Origin: an uncultured Mycoplasmatota bacterium
Lineage (GTDB): Bacteria; Bacillota_I; Bacilli_A; RF39; UBA660
NCBI GenBank assembly: GCA_948467605.1
Contig: CAOKET010000008.1
Span: 1 to 56,251, forward strand
DNA: 56,251 nt
Reading direction: 5' to 3'
Under the pieces are notes generated by a model, which was not told the origin of the DNA, made no database searches, and saw nothing but the letters and a program-made list of their open reading frames with translations. Position 1 is the stretch's first letter; the number at the start of each line of letters is the position of its first letter. The translations under genes and the position numbers were made by a program. Below are positions 18,983 through 27,895 of this stretch, one piece after another.

Positions 18983-20053
18983 ATGGAAAGTATTATTTTA
19001 AAAAGAATAAAAGAAAAAAAGTTTGTTTTAATAGCAGAGATTGGTGTTAATTATTATGATATTGCTAAAGAAGAGAATATTACACCTATAGATGCTGCAA
19101 AATTAATGATTACAAAGGCAAAAGACGCAGGAATACATGCAGTTAAATTTCAAACATATAAGGCAGAAACCCTAGCAGCAAAAGATTCACCATATTATTG
19201 GGATATTAATGAAGAACCAACAAAAACACAAAGAGAATTATTTAAAAAATTTGACACTTTTGGTTATGAAGAATACAAAGAATTGCACGATTACTGTGAT
19301 AGTATTGGAATTGAATTTCTTTCAACAGCATTTGATTATGAGTCTGCAGACTACTTGGATAAATTAATGAATGTTTATAAAATCTCATCTTCTGATTTAA
19401 GTAATTTACCATTTATAGAATATCAAGCAAAAAAAGGTAAACCTATACTATTATCCGTAGGAGCATCTAATGAAGATGAAATTGAAACAGCGATTAAAAC
19501 AATAAAGAAAGTAAACAACAAACCAATAATACTATTACATTGTGTATTAGAATATCCAACTCCATATGAACATGCAAATCTTAATAAAATAGTGACTCTT
19601 TCCAAAAAATATCCAGATTTAATAATTGGATATTCTGATCATACAAAACCTGATAAAAATTATGATATTTTAACAACTGCATATAATTTAGGAGCAAGTG
19701 TAATAGAAAAACATTACACATTAAACAAATCATTAAAGGGAAATGATCATTACCATGCAATGGATCCAAATGATGCAAAAGAAATATTGAAAAAAATCGA
19801 ATACATAGATACTATACGTGGAAATTATGATTTAAAATGTTTAGAAAGCGAAGAAAAGGCTAGAAAGAATGCAAGAAGGTCAATTGTTTCATATGGTGAT
19901 ATCTCAAAAGGACAGATTATTACAAAAGAGATGTTAACATATAAAAGACCAGGAATTGGTATTTCACCAACAGAAATAAATAAAATTATAGGTAAAACTG
20001 CAAAAATAGATATTAAAGATGATACAATCTTGCAATATGAAATGTTTGAATAG
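18983..20053 (+). CDS. NeuB/PseI/LegI family nonulosonic acid synthase
   Basis: Condenses phosphoenolpyruvate with an acetamido-hexose to give a nine-carbon acid. The 356-residue protein has the NeuB TIM barrel (~1-280) with VLIAEIGVNY, AVKFQTYKAETL, STAFDYESADYL, KISSSDLSNLPFI, LLSVGAS, LHCVLEYPTPYEHANL, GYSDHT and VIEKHYTL. A C-terminal SAF/antifreeze-like domain follows (~295-356, RRSIVSYGDISKGQIIT). ATG 18983 has AAGGAGAT upstream. It follows the PseF-PseG fusion by 85 bases. Genes for making the UDP-linked precursor (PseB/C/H or LegB/C type) are not in this window. Confidence 0.92.
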   Translation: MESIILKRIKEKKFVLIAEIGVNYYDIAKEENITPIDAAKLMITKAKDAGIHAVKFQTYKAETLAAKDSPYYWDINEEPTKTQRELFKKFDTFGYEEYKELHDYCDSIGIEFLSTAFDYESADYLDKLMNVYKISSSDLSNLPFIEYQAKKGKPILLSVGASNEDEIETAIKTIKKVNNKPIILLHCVLEYPTPYEHANLNKIVTLSKKYPDLIIGYSDHTKPDKNYDILTTAYNLGASVIEKHYTLNKSLKGNDHYHAMDPNDAKEILKKIEYIDTIRGNYDLKCLESEEKARKNARRSIVSYGDISKGQIITKEMLTYKRPGIGISPTEINKIIGKTAKIDIKDDTILQYEMFE

Positions 20054-20068
20054 TCTTGATAAAAACAA

Positions 20069-20530
20069 ATGAAAAAAATAATTTATAGTATTTTATTAGT
20101 ACTAGTTATGATATTAATATTTATATTTTCAAATCAAGAAGCGAATAAATCAACTAAAGTAAGTGATAGTTTAATAGAAAGAACAATCGGCAATATATAT
20201 AAAATATTTGATAAGGATGTAGATGATAAAAAATTAACTAAAATAAAATCAACATATGCATTCCCTGTGCGTAAATTAGCACATGTAACTATTTATTTTA
20301 TACTTGGTATACTATCAATACTTCTTATAAATGAGTTTGATATTATAGATAAAAAGAAACTCATAATTGCCTTTCTAATATGTCTCTTATATTCAATTAG
20401 TGATGAGATACATCAATTATTTGTTATTGGTAGATCTGGCGAGATAAGAGATGTAATACTAGATAGTTGTGGAAGTTTTATAGGAATAGTATTAATAAAT
20501 AAGTTAATTAAGATGAAGTTAAAAAAATAA
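20069..20530 (+). CDS. VanZ family membrane protein
   Basis: The 153-residue product starts with a hydrophobic helix and has the VanZ signature RKLAHVTIYFILGILSILL (~70-88) and LLYSISDEIHQLFVIGRSGEIRDVILDSCGS (~112-142). Its four helices match the family length. VanZ gives low-level teicoplanin resistance in Enterococcus, but most homologues are of unknown role and often sit with envelope genes, as here. It lies 15 bases after the nonulosonate synthase without a clear ribosome-binding site, so translation may be coupled. Confidence 0.85.
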   Translation: MKKIIYSILLVLVMILIFIFSNQEANKSTKVSDSLIERTIGNIYKIFDKDVDDKKLTKIKSTYAFPVRKLAHVTIYFILGILSILLINEFDIIDKKKLIIAFLICLLYSISDEIHQLFVIGRSGEIRDVILDSCGSFIGIVLINKLIKMKLKK

Positions 20531-20541
20531 CTTCACTTTTT
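20515..20541 (+). terminator. Intrinsic terminator closing the glycan operon
   Basis: GAAGTTA (20515-20521), A-rich loop, TAACTTC (20528-20534), T-run by 20541. It overlaps the VanZ stop codon. Confidence 0.65.
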
Positions 20542-20596
20542 AATTTAGAATAAAAAACATTATACATAATATAATGAGTTATGAAAAGAGGAAAAA

Positions 20597-20980
20597 ATGC
20601 AAAACAAAAAACACTTAAGTACTAGCCAAGTTTTAGAATTATTTTGTGCAACTATGGTAGAAAAAGAAGAATACAGTTTTAGTAGAAAAAAACTAATGGA
20701 AGTAATATATCATTTTAAACAGGATAATAAGTTTGATGATTTATTATTAAATATAAAATATATTGATAATTATAGTAGAGATTTAGAAAGAAGTATAATG
20801 CTATTTAAAGTATATGGGATTATTTTTAATAAAGGAGTAGATTCTATTGATAAACTAAGCATTTCTACTGATTTAAATTATAATCAAGTATTAGAAAAAT
20901 TTTCTATATATTCATTATTAATGAAAGGTTTAGTTGAAAAATATCTAGAATGTAAAAAAATTTATATTAAAAACACATAG
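20597..20980 (+). CDS. Hypothetical 127-residue protein
   Basis: I do not recognise it. The product appears all-helical, charged and cytoplasmic, with no membrane segment; a Tyr/Lys/Asp-rich middle (LLLNIKYIDNYSRDLERSIMLFKVYG) and a helix LNYNQVLEKFSIYSLLMKGLVEKYLE. AGAGGAAA lies 6 bases before the ATG and a terminator follows at 21028, so it is a separate unit. Its place just before the division cluster is where mraZ or mraW often sit, but it resembles neither. Confidence 0.55.
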   Translation: MQNKKHLSTSQVLELFCATMVEKEEYSFSRKKLMEVIYHFKQDNKFDDLLLNIKYIDNYSRDLERSIMLFKVYGIIFNKGVDSIDKLSISTDLNYNQVLEKFSIYSLLMKGLVEKYLECKKIYIKNT

Positions 20981-21027
20981 GATATTAATAGTAAATAAAA
21001 TTTTATATTATTTAACTGATTAATTAT

Positions 21028-21054
21028 AAGTATAATTTATTTTATACTTTTTTT
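21028..21054 (+). terminator. Intrinsic terminator before the division cluster
   Basis: AAGTATAA (21028-21035), TTTATT loop, TTATACTT (21042-21049), T-run to 21054. Confidence 0.75.
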
Positions 21055-21131
21055 CTTTTGTTATATTATTTTATTCTTAAAACTAAGTATTTTAACTTAA
21101 GTTTTCTCATATGTATTATTAGAGGTGACAT

Positions 21132-23051
21132 ATGTTTCAGAAAGCTTATAATAAAAGAATTAGTATTGTTTTAATAGTAGTTATTGCCTTATTTTTACTT
21201 ATAATTTTTAAAGTTGGTTATATACAGTTAGTTGATTATAAAAAACTAAATGGACTAGCAACTTCACTTTGGAGTAGAAATTTACCAATAGAAGCATCTC
21301 GTGGTCTTATATCTGATAGAAATGGTGTAGTTTTGGCAAACAATGTTACAACAACTAGTTTAGTTATTATACCAAACCAAGTAGAAAATAAAGAAGAAGT
21401 ATCTAAACGCCTAGCAGAAATCTTAGGAGTATCTTATGATGAAATGTATAAACACGTAAGTAAAAAAACATCTATTGAACGTGTACATCCTGAAGGAAGA
21501 CGACTTAGTTATGAAGTGGCAGATGAAATAAGTAACTTAGGTTTTAAAGGAGTATATCTAGTAAAAGAATCAATGAGAAATTATGTTTATGATAAAATGT
21601 TATCTCATGTACTAGGATATGTTGGAATAGATAATCAGGGTTTAAGTGGACTTGAACTTGAATATGAAGAATACTTAACTGGTTCAGAAGGTGCGATAAA
21701 GTATTTTTCTGATGCGAAAGGAAGTAGATTAAAACTAAATGAAGTATATGTACAACCACAAAACGGTATAAATATAGAACTTACTATAGATTACGATATA
21801 CAAGCAAGCGTAGAAAGAGAACTAGACAATATAGTATCTAAATATAATCCAAATAGTGCTCTTGCTATTGCAATGGACCCAAATACTGGTGAAATACTTG
21901 CAATGAGCAGTAGACCAAACTTTTCACCTAGCAATTATCAAGATTACACGATAGAAGAAATAAATAGAAATCTACCTATTTGGTCAACATATGAGCCAGG
22001 TTCTACATTTAAAATAATAACACTATCTGCTGCCTTAGAAGAAGGAGTCGTAGATTTGTTAAGCGAACACTTTTTTGATAGTGGAGGAGTACAAGTAGAA
22101 AATGCTAGAATCAAATGTTGGAAAGCAGGAGGACATGGTGATCAAACCTTCCTACAAGTAGTAGAAAACTCATGTAACCCTGGATTTGTTGAATTAGGAC
22201 AACGTTTAGGCAAAGAAAAATTATTTTCATATATAGAAAAATTTGGCTTTGGTAAAAAAACAGGAATAGACTTAAATGGTGAAGGTACAGGTATACTATT
22301 TAAACTAGATAGAGTAGGACCAGTAGAACTTGCAACAACTGCTTTTGGTCAAGGTGTATCTGTTACTCCAATACAACAAATAACAGCAGTTTCAGCAGCA
22401 ATAAACGGAGGAAATTTATTAAAACCATATATAGTTAAAAGATTAGTTGAACCAGAAACTGGCTCTATAATAAAAGAAAATAAACCAACAGTAGTAAGAC
22501 GAGTACTTAGTACAAAGACTAGTGAAATGGTAAGATTTGCATTAGAAAGTGTAGTAACTAATGGAACAGGTAGACCTGCTTATATTGATGGATATAGAGT
22601 AGGTGGAAAAACAGGAACAGCACAAAAAGTTAATAATGGTGTTTATATGGTAGGAAACTACATAGTTTCATTTATTGGTTTCCTTCCAGCAAATAATCCA
22701 AAAGTAGTTGTATATGTAGCAATAGATAACCCAAAAGGCGTAACACAATATGGAGGAACAGTAGCAGCACCAGTTGCAAGAACAATATTACAAGATGCAA
22801 TAACTGCATTAGATATAGAAAAACAAGAGGGCTCAAGCGAAAAAAAATATCAATGGAATGAAATAAAAATAGCAACAGTACCTAATGTAATAGGAATGAC
22901 AAAAAAAGAAGCAATCAGTTCACTTAAAGGTTTTACAATAGAATATTCAGGAAGTGGAGATTACGTGCTAGAACAATCTCCTAGTGCAGGAAGTAGAATA
23001 TTTGAAAATGGAAAGGTTAGGGTGTTACTTGGAAATGAAAGTGGAGATTAA
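21132..23051 (+). CDS. Class B penicillin-binding protein (PBP2b/SpoVD type) with PASTA domain
   Basis: A septal or spore-cortex D,D-transpeptidase of 639 residues: one N-terminal membrane anchor (~9-29), a PBP dimer domain starting with RGLISDRNGVVLANN, then the transpeptidase. Catalytic motifs are STFK (Ser291, Lys294), SCN (347-349) and KTG (493-495). The last ~60 residues (VPNVIGMTKKEAISSLKGF, then LEQSPSAGSRIFENGKVRVLLG) form one PASTA domain, as in SpoVD. The ribosome binding site is GAGGTGA. Gene order (PBP-murE-mraY-ftsW) matches the Bacillus pbpB/spoVD-murE-mraY-murD-spoVE locus. Whether it serves vegetative division or sporulation cannot be decided. Confidence 0.93.
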   Translation: MFQKAYNKRISIVLIVVIALFLLIIFKVGYIQLVDYKKLNGLATSLWSRNLPIEASRGLISDRNGVVLANNVTTTSLVIIPNQVENKEEVSKRLAEILGVSYDEMYKHVSKKTSIERVHPEGRRLSYEVADEISNLGFKGVYLVKESMRNYVYDKMLSHVLGYVGIDNQGLSGLELEYEEYLTGSEGAIKYFSDAKGSRLKLNEVYVQPQNGINIELTIDYDIQASVERELDNIVSKYNPNSALAIAMDPNTGEILAMSSRPNFSPSNYQDYTIEEINRNLPIWSTYEPGSTFKIITLSAALEEGVVDLLSEHFFDSGGVQVENARIKCWKAGGHGDQTFLQVVENSCNPGFVELGQRLGKEKLFSYIEKFGFGKKTGIDLNGEGTGILFKLDRVGPVELATTAFGQGVSVTPIQQITAVSAAINGGNLLKPYIVKRLVEPETGSIIKENKPTVVRRVLSTKTSEMVRFALESVVTNGTGRPAYIDGYRVGGKTGTAQKVNNGVYMVGNYIVSFIGFLPANNPKVVVYVAIDNPKGVTQYGGTVAAPVARTILQDAITALDIEKQEGSSEKKYQWNEIKIATVPNVIGMTKKEAISSLKGFTIEYSGSGDYVLEQSPSAGSRIFENGKVRVLLGNESGD

Positions 23052-24399
23052 CTCTAAAAAAATAAAAGAAGGAGACACTTTTGTTGCTATAAAAGGAGAA
23101 TATTTTGATGGGCATAAATATATAGAAGAAGCAATTAAAAATGGTGCTAAATTAATAATTGCAGAACATGGAACTTATAGTGTTCCTACACTTTTAGTAG
23201 AAAATACTAGAAAATATCTTTCAGAATACTTAAAAGATTTATATAGTAAGGAACTTGAAAATATAAATTTAATTGGAATTACTGGTACAAATGGAAAAAC
23301 AACAACTGCATATCTTATATATCAAGCATTAAATAAACTTAATATTAATAGTGCTTATATAGGTACAATTGGTTTTTATCTAGATAATCATATTGAGCAA
23401 TTAGAACATACAACTCCCGATATAACAGATACATATAATATGTTATTAGAATGTGCAAGAAAGAATGTAAATAATGTAGTTATGGAAGTAAGCAGTCACT
23501 CTCTTGTAAATTCTAGGGTAAAAGGTTTGGATTTTAATATAGGAATATTTACTAATCTTACAGGTGATCATTTGGACTTACATAAAACAATAGAAAATTA
23601 TGCTAATGCAAAAAAACAATTATTTAATCAAATATTAAGTAAAGGTTGTGCTATAATAAATATTGATGACCAATATGCTACTGAAATGTTAAATGAAAAT
23701 AATAGAAATATTACATATGGTTTTAAGAAAAGCATGTATCAAATATTAAATTATTGTTATGATAAAAATAGGATGTATTTTAATTATAAATATGATAATA
23801 ATACATATAATGTTATGACAAAACTTTTAGGAAAACATAATATATATAATTTAATGGCATTAATCGCTGTATTAGATGAATTTGGCATAGATAATAAAGA
23901 AATCTTAAGAATATTAGGAGAATTAGATGCTCCAAGTGGAAGATTAGAAGTAATTAATTATGGCAATAATAAAATTATAGTTGATTATGCTCATACACTT
24001 GATGCTGTAAATAATGTGTTAAATACAGCAAAAGAATTTTCAACTGGCAAAATATATAGTATAATTGGTTGTGGTGGAGATAGAGATAGAACAAAAAGAT
24101 CTCCTATGTTAAAAGGTGCATTAGAATTATCAGATAAAGTAATCGTAACAAATGATAATCCTAGGAAAGAAGATCCATATAATATAGTAAATGATATGTT
24201 AGAAGGAAATAAATCAGCAACTAATTATGAAGTTATACTAGATAGAAAACAAGCAATAAAAAGAGGAATATCGTTATTAGAAGAAAATGATACTTTGATG
24301 ATTTTAGGAAAAGGACATGAAAATTATCAGATAATAGGTGATACAAAATATCACCATGATGATAAGGAAACAGTTTTGCAATATATAAAGAAGAGGTGA
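23035..24399 (+). CDS. murE: UDP-MurNAc-L-Ala-D-Glu:meso-diaminopimelate ligase
   Basis: Adds the third peptide residue to the peptidoglycan precursor. The 454-residue product shows the Mur ligase domains in order: a short N-terminal domain with GDTFVAIKGEYFDGHKYIEEAI, the ATP loop GITGTNGKTTTAYL, the EVSSHSL block, NLTGDHLDLHKTIENYANAKKQLF (carbamylated Lys region), then a C-terminal domain with IVDYAHTLDAV and VTNDNPRKEDP. D-N-P-R is the meso-DAP-binding motif, so the wall should be DAP-type rather than Lys-type. The chosen start ATG 23035 overlaps the PBP gene by 17 bases. The N-terminus is shorter than in most MurE proteins. Confidence 0.95.
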   Translation: MKVEINSKKIKEGDTFVAIKGEYFDGHKYIEEAIKNGAKLIIAEHGTYSVPTLLVENTRKYLSEYLKDLYSKELENINLIGITGTNGKTTTAYLIYQALNKLNINSAYIGTIGFYLDNHIEQLEHTTPDITDTYNMLLECARKNVNNVVMEVSSHSLVNSRVKGLDFNIGIFTNLTGDHLDLHKTIENYANAKKQLFNQILSKGCAIINIDDQYATEMLNENNRNITYGFKKSMYQILNYCYDKNRMYFNYKYDNNTYNVMTKLLGKHNIYNLMALIAVLDEFGIDNKEILRILGELDAPSGRLEVINYGNNKIIVDYAHTLDAVNNVLNTAKEFSTGKIYSIIGCGGDRDRTKRSPMLKGALELSDKVIVTNDNPRKEDPYNIVNDMLEGNKSATNYEVILDRKQAIKRGISLLEENDTLMILGKGHENYQIIGDTKYHHDDKETVLQYIKKR

Positions 24400-24406
24400 T
24401 GTACAA

Positions 24407-25399
24407 ATGCTAATGCTAACAAAATCAGTTTTGGCAATGATGATTGGCTTTTTACTTTCAACATTAACTGGTTTAATTTTAATACCATTATTAAGAAGGT
24501 TAAAGGTCAGTCAAAGAATAAGTATATATGTAAAAGAAAGTCACGCTAAAAAAGCAGGAACTCCAACAATGGGTGGTTTGATATTTATTATTCCAACTCT
24601 TGTTACAACCTTGATATTATTTTTACTAGGTAAAATGGAGTTTAGCACAAATTTAGTTATAGTAGTATTTGTAATGTTAGCATACGCAATTGTTGGTTTT
24701 ATAGATGATTATTTAATAATAAAAAGAAAATCCAACTTAGGTCTTACAGAAGTACAAAAATTATTTGGGCAAATAATAATAGCCATAGTATTCTTCTATT
24801 TATATATGAAAAGTGGTGCAAGTACATTATTTTGGATAGATGCACTAGGAATAAAAGTTGATATTGGATGGCTATATGGAGTAATGGTTTTATTCTTCCT
24901 AGTAGGATTTTCAAATGCTGTTAATATAACAGATGGTCTAGATGGTCTATCAGGTGGTCTTTCTGTTATAAGTTTTCTAGTATTAGGACTTGTAACTTGG
25001 GCTACAAGTTGGTTAGCAGGGTACGAAGATATCGCTTTATTTTGTTTTATATTAGTAGGTAGTTTAATGGGATTCTTAATATTTAATACTAATCCAGCCA
25101 AAGTGTTTATGGGAGATACTGGTTCATTAGCATTAGGTGGTGTAATGGCAACTATTGCAATACTTACAAGACATGAACTATTACTAGTTGTAATAGCAGG
25201 AGTATTTGTAATAGAAACTCTAACAGTTATCTTGCAAATATTCTGGATTAAGGTATTGCATAGGAAATTATTTCTTATGACACCACTGCACCATCATTTT
25301 GAAAAATTAGGATGGCATGAAAGGGATATAGTTAAATTATTTTGGGTAATTGGTTTGATTTTGGGAATGGCAGCAATTACATATGGAGTATGGATATAA
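24407..25399 (+). CDS. mraY: Phospho-MurNAc-pentapeptide transferase
   Basis: Makes lipid I from UDP-MurNAc-pentapeptide and undecaprenyl phosphate. The 330-residue, ten-helix protein shows KKAGTPTMGGLIF, FIDDYLIIKRKSNLGLTEVQKL (catalytic Asp pair), NITDGLDGLSGGLS, FNTNPAKVFMGDTGSLALGG and MTPLHHHFEKLGWHE. GAGGTGAT precedes the ATG. It ends in TAATG shared with the start of ftsW/spoVE. MurD, normally encoded between mraY and the FtsW/SpoVE gene, is missing at this position. Confidence 0.97.
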   Translation: MLMLTKSVLAMMIGFLLSTLTGLILIPLLRRLKVSQRISIYVKESHAKKAGTPTMGGLIFIIPTLVTTLILFLLGKMEFSTNLVIVVFVMLAYAIVGFIDDYLIIKRKSNLGLTEVQKLFGQIIIAIVFFYLYMKSGASTLFWIDALGIKVDIGWLYGVMVLFFLVGFSNAVNITDGLDGLSGGLSVISFLVLGLVTWATSWLAGYEDIALFCFILVGSLMGFLIFNTNPAKVFMGDTGSLALGGVMATIAILTRHELLLVVIAGVFVIETLTVILQIFWIKVLHRKLFLMTPLHHHFEKLGWHERDIVKLFWVIGLILGMAAITYGVWI

Positions 25400-26502
25400 T
25401 GAAAAAAATACTCCAAAAACCTGATATAATTTTAACTGTCGCAGTAATAATCATATCAATATTTGGAATACTGATGATTTACTCATCATCATATGTTTGG
25501 GCAGAATATAAATTTGATGACCCATTTAAATATATGAAATCTCAAGCAATGTTTTTTATAATAGGAGTCGTACTAATGTATATAGTTAGTAGAATCCCTT
25601 ATGAGTTGTATAGGAAGTATGCACTTGTTTTATTAGGTAGTTGTATGCTTCTTTTAATTTTAGTAATTATACCTGGAATAGGTACTGTTAGAAATGGTAG
25701 TAGAAGTTGGTTTGGTATTGGTGGATTTGGTATACAACCTAGTGAATTTACTAAACTTGCTCTTATAATATTTGTAGCAAAGTATATGTCTAATTATCAA
25801 AAAGACATAAAAACATTTAAAAAAGGAATTGTTCCCATCTTAGGAATAACTATGCTAGTATTTGCACTTATTATGCTACAACCAGATTTTGGTACTGGCG
25901 TAATAATAGTTATGACAATTATTGCACTTATGTACATAGGTGGAGTAAATATGAAGTTTTTCATAATCGCTGGAATAATAGGAGTATTAGGAGCAGTAGG
26001 ACTTATAATAATAGCACCATATCGTCTAAAAAGAATAATATCATTCATAAATCCATGGGAAGATCCACTAGGATCAGGATTTCAAATAATACAAAGTTTA
26101 TATGCAATAGGACCAGGTGGACTTTTAGGTATGGGAATAGGAGAATCAATACAAAAACACTTCTATTTACCAGAGCCACAAACTGACTTTATATTCTCAA
26201 TAATATCAGAAGAATTTGGCTTTTTAGGTGTTGCAATAGTAGCAGGACTTCTAATTACAATAATATATAGAGGTCTTAAAATAGCAAAAAATGCGAATGA
26301 TTTATTTTCAAAATATATTGCCTTTGGTATAACATTTGGTCTTGCTTTCCAAGCAATACTTAATCTAATGGTAGTTGTTGGATTAATACCAGTAACAGGA
26401 GTAACATTACCATTTTTATCATATGGTGGTTCTAGTTTATTAATAACTTTAGTAAGTATAGGAATACTATTAAATATTAGTAGGCATACACCTAATACTT
26501 AA
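25399..26502 (+). CDS. FtsW/SpoVE/RodA family SEDS peptidoglycan polymerase
   Basis: A SEDS glycosyltransferase that polymerises lipid II with a partner class B PBP, presumably the PBP at 21132. The 367-residue, ten-helix protein has LMIYSSSYVWA, GSRSWFGIGGFGIQPSEFTKLALIIF (catalytic Asp loop region), MLQPDFGTGVIIV, YQ-type QSLYAIGPGGLLGMGIGESIQKHFYLPEPQTDFIFSIISEEFGFLG and FLSYGGSSLL. By gene order it is the SpoVE/FtsW of this cluster. ATG 25399 overlaps the mraY stop by one base (TAATG), with GGAG 12 bases upstream. I see no terminator after it; accessory genes follow. Confidence 0.93.
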   Translation: MKKILQKPDIILTVAVIIISIFGILMIYSSSYVWAEYKFDDPFKYMKSQAMFFIIGVVLMYIVSRIPYELYRKYALVLLGSCMLLLILVIIPGIGTVRNGSRSWFGIGGFGIQPSEFTKLALIIFVAKYMSNYQKDIKTFKKGIVPILGITMLVFALIMLQPDFGTGVIIVMTIIALMYIGGVNMKFFIIAGIIGVLGAVGLIIIAPYRLKRIISFINPWEDPLGSGFQIIQSLYAIGPGGLLGMGIGESIQKHFYLPEPQTDFIFSIISEEFGFLGVAIVAGLLITIIYRGLKIAKNANDLFSKYIAFGITFGLAFQAILNLMVVVGLIPVTGVTLPFLSYGGSSLLITLVSIGILLNISRHTPNT

Positions 26503-26597
26503 TAGGTTTCCTCATTTTCGATTTTGATGTGGCATAATTCTACAAATATCAACAAATTGGCGTGATAATATAAGAAATATTTGTTGGGGGTATTTGG

Positions 26598-27491
26598 ATG
26601 AATGAATTAATGATAGAAGAAATTAAAATAGAAGATATGATATATGAAATAAGAGGAAAGCAGGTCATGCTTGATAGTAATCTTGCAAAATTATATGGAG
26701 TGGGGACGAAGAGAATTAATGAGGCAGTAAAAAATAATCCCAATAAATTTCCAGAAAGATTTTCATGGAAATTAACACAAATAGAAAGTCAGAATTTTTT
26801 GGTCGAAAATTTCGACAAAAAAAGTATTGAGACTCGTGGAGGAAGATTTAAAAATCAGCGGGTTTTTACAGAACAATGTGTTGCCATGCTTGCTACGATT
26901 TTAAAATCTAAAATTGCAACAGAAATAAGTATTAAAATAATGGATGCACTTGTTTTAATGCGACATTTAATTGCAGATAATAAGGATGTTTATAAATCGT
27001 TAAATAGCATTAACAATAAATTAATAGAACACGACGAAAAATTAAATTATTTGTTTTCTAAATTTGATAAAAAAGGACAATTGCTTTTACCAGGTAAAAC
27101 TTATGATGCTTACTCTGAAATTATAGATATTTTAAGCGAAATCAAGAATGAAATTATAATTATAGATAGTTATGTTGATAGAACGTTATTTGATTTTATC
27201 AAAAATATTAATTCTAAAATAATTGTTATTACAAGTAATAAAACAAAACTTACTGATATAGAAATAGTTAAATTTAATAAGCAGTATAATAAATTAGAAG
27301 TAATTTATAACAACACTTTTCATGATCGCTACTTTATTATTGATAGAAAAAAGGTATTTCATATTGGTACTTCACTAAATCATATTGGTGAAAAACTATT
27401 TTCTATTAATAAATTAGAGGACAAGATTGCAAAAGAACACTTAATTAATTATGTTCTTAAAATTATAAAAAACAGTTATTTGGAAGTATGA
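26598..27491 (+). CDS. ORF6N domain protein with C-terminal PLD-like nuclease domain
   Basis: The 297-residue product starts with an ORF6N DNA-binding domain (~10-115: YEIRGKQVMLDSNLAKLYGVGTKRINEAV, FPERFSWKLT, VFTEQCVAMLATILKSKIATEIS), common in phage and mobile-element regulators. A helical linker (~120-165) leads to a phospholipase-D-like domain (~170-297) with IIIIDSYVDRTLFDFI, FHDRYFIIDRKKVFHIGTSLNHIG. The HxRxxxxD in HDRYFIID is a variant HKD half-site, so an active enzyme would need to dimerise. A decayed paralogue lies at 29919. Function may be mobile-element regulation or defence; unproven. Confidence 0.85.
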   Translation: MNELMIEEIKIEDMIYEIRGKQVMLDSNLAKLYGVGTKRINEAVKNNPNKFPERFSWKLTQIESQNFLVENFDKKSIETRGGRFKNQRVFTEQCVAMLATILKSKIATEISIKIMDALVLMRHLIADNKDVYKSLNSINNKLIEHDEKLNYLFSKFDKKGQLLLPGKTYDAYSEIIDILSEIKNEIIIIDSYVDRTLFDFIKNINSKIIVITSNKTKLTDIEIVKFNKQYNKLEVIYNNTFHDRYFIIDRKKVFHIGTSLNHIGEKLFSINKLEDKIAKEHLINYVLKIIKNSYLEV

Positions 27492-27497
27492 CCTCTA

Positions 27498-27583
27498 TTT
27501 TCCAGTTACTTTGTAAGTGTAACCTAGTAAAATTCAGTTACAATTGCAATATCTAGGGGTAAGTTCTGCTAGGTAACTGAAAA
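27498..27583. repeat. Long imperfect inverted repeat in an intergenic region
   Basis: TTTTCCAGTTAC (27498-27509) pairs with GTAACTGAAAA (27573-27583) with one bulged C. The 63 bases between hold another CAGTTAC and two CTAG blocks. The gap from 27492 to 27895 otherwise holds only AT-rich sequence, plus GGTAATTTTACC near 27714 and the toxin-antitoxin operator/promoter. It may encode a folded RNA or be a mobile-element end. Confidence 0.45.
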
Positions 27584-27814
27584 CGACAATGAAAATAATC
27601 ATTTATTTTATAAGAAATTTAGAGAGTTTAATAAAAATACAAAATATAAAAAATTGATAAAAATAAGTAAAAATACATTAAAATACAAAATTTTGCAGAT
27701 AAAAAGTAGGGGTAATTTTACCATTACTACAAAGAAGTTAATTTGAGTAATACCAAAAATATCTCACTAAAAAAAATATACATGTTTTATTAAATTCTGT
27801 ATACAATATTGATA

Positions 27815-27844
27815 TACATTGTATTAAAAAAGTAATACAATGTA
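27815..27844. promoter_or_regulatory. Operator palindrome upstream of the antitoxin gene
   Basis: TACATTGTATTA (27815-27826), six-base spacer, TAATACAATGTA (27833-27844): a perfect 12+12 inverted repeat ending directly at the -35 box. This is the arrangement expected for autoregulation by an RHH antitoxin or its complex with the toxin. Confidence 0.65.
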
Positions 27845-27873
27845 TTGACGTTTTTATAGAATAATTCTATAAT
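27845..27873 (+). promoter_or_regulatory. Promoter of the toxin-antitoxin operon with embedded palindrome
   Basis: TTGACG (27845-27850), 17-base spacer, TATAAT (27868-27873). The spacer itself contains ATAGAAT-A-ATTCTAT (27856-27870), a second palindrome running into the -10 box. Binding there would block polymerase directly. Confidence 0.75.
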
Positions 27874-27895
27874 AATAATAGAAATGAGGGATAAT

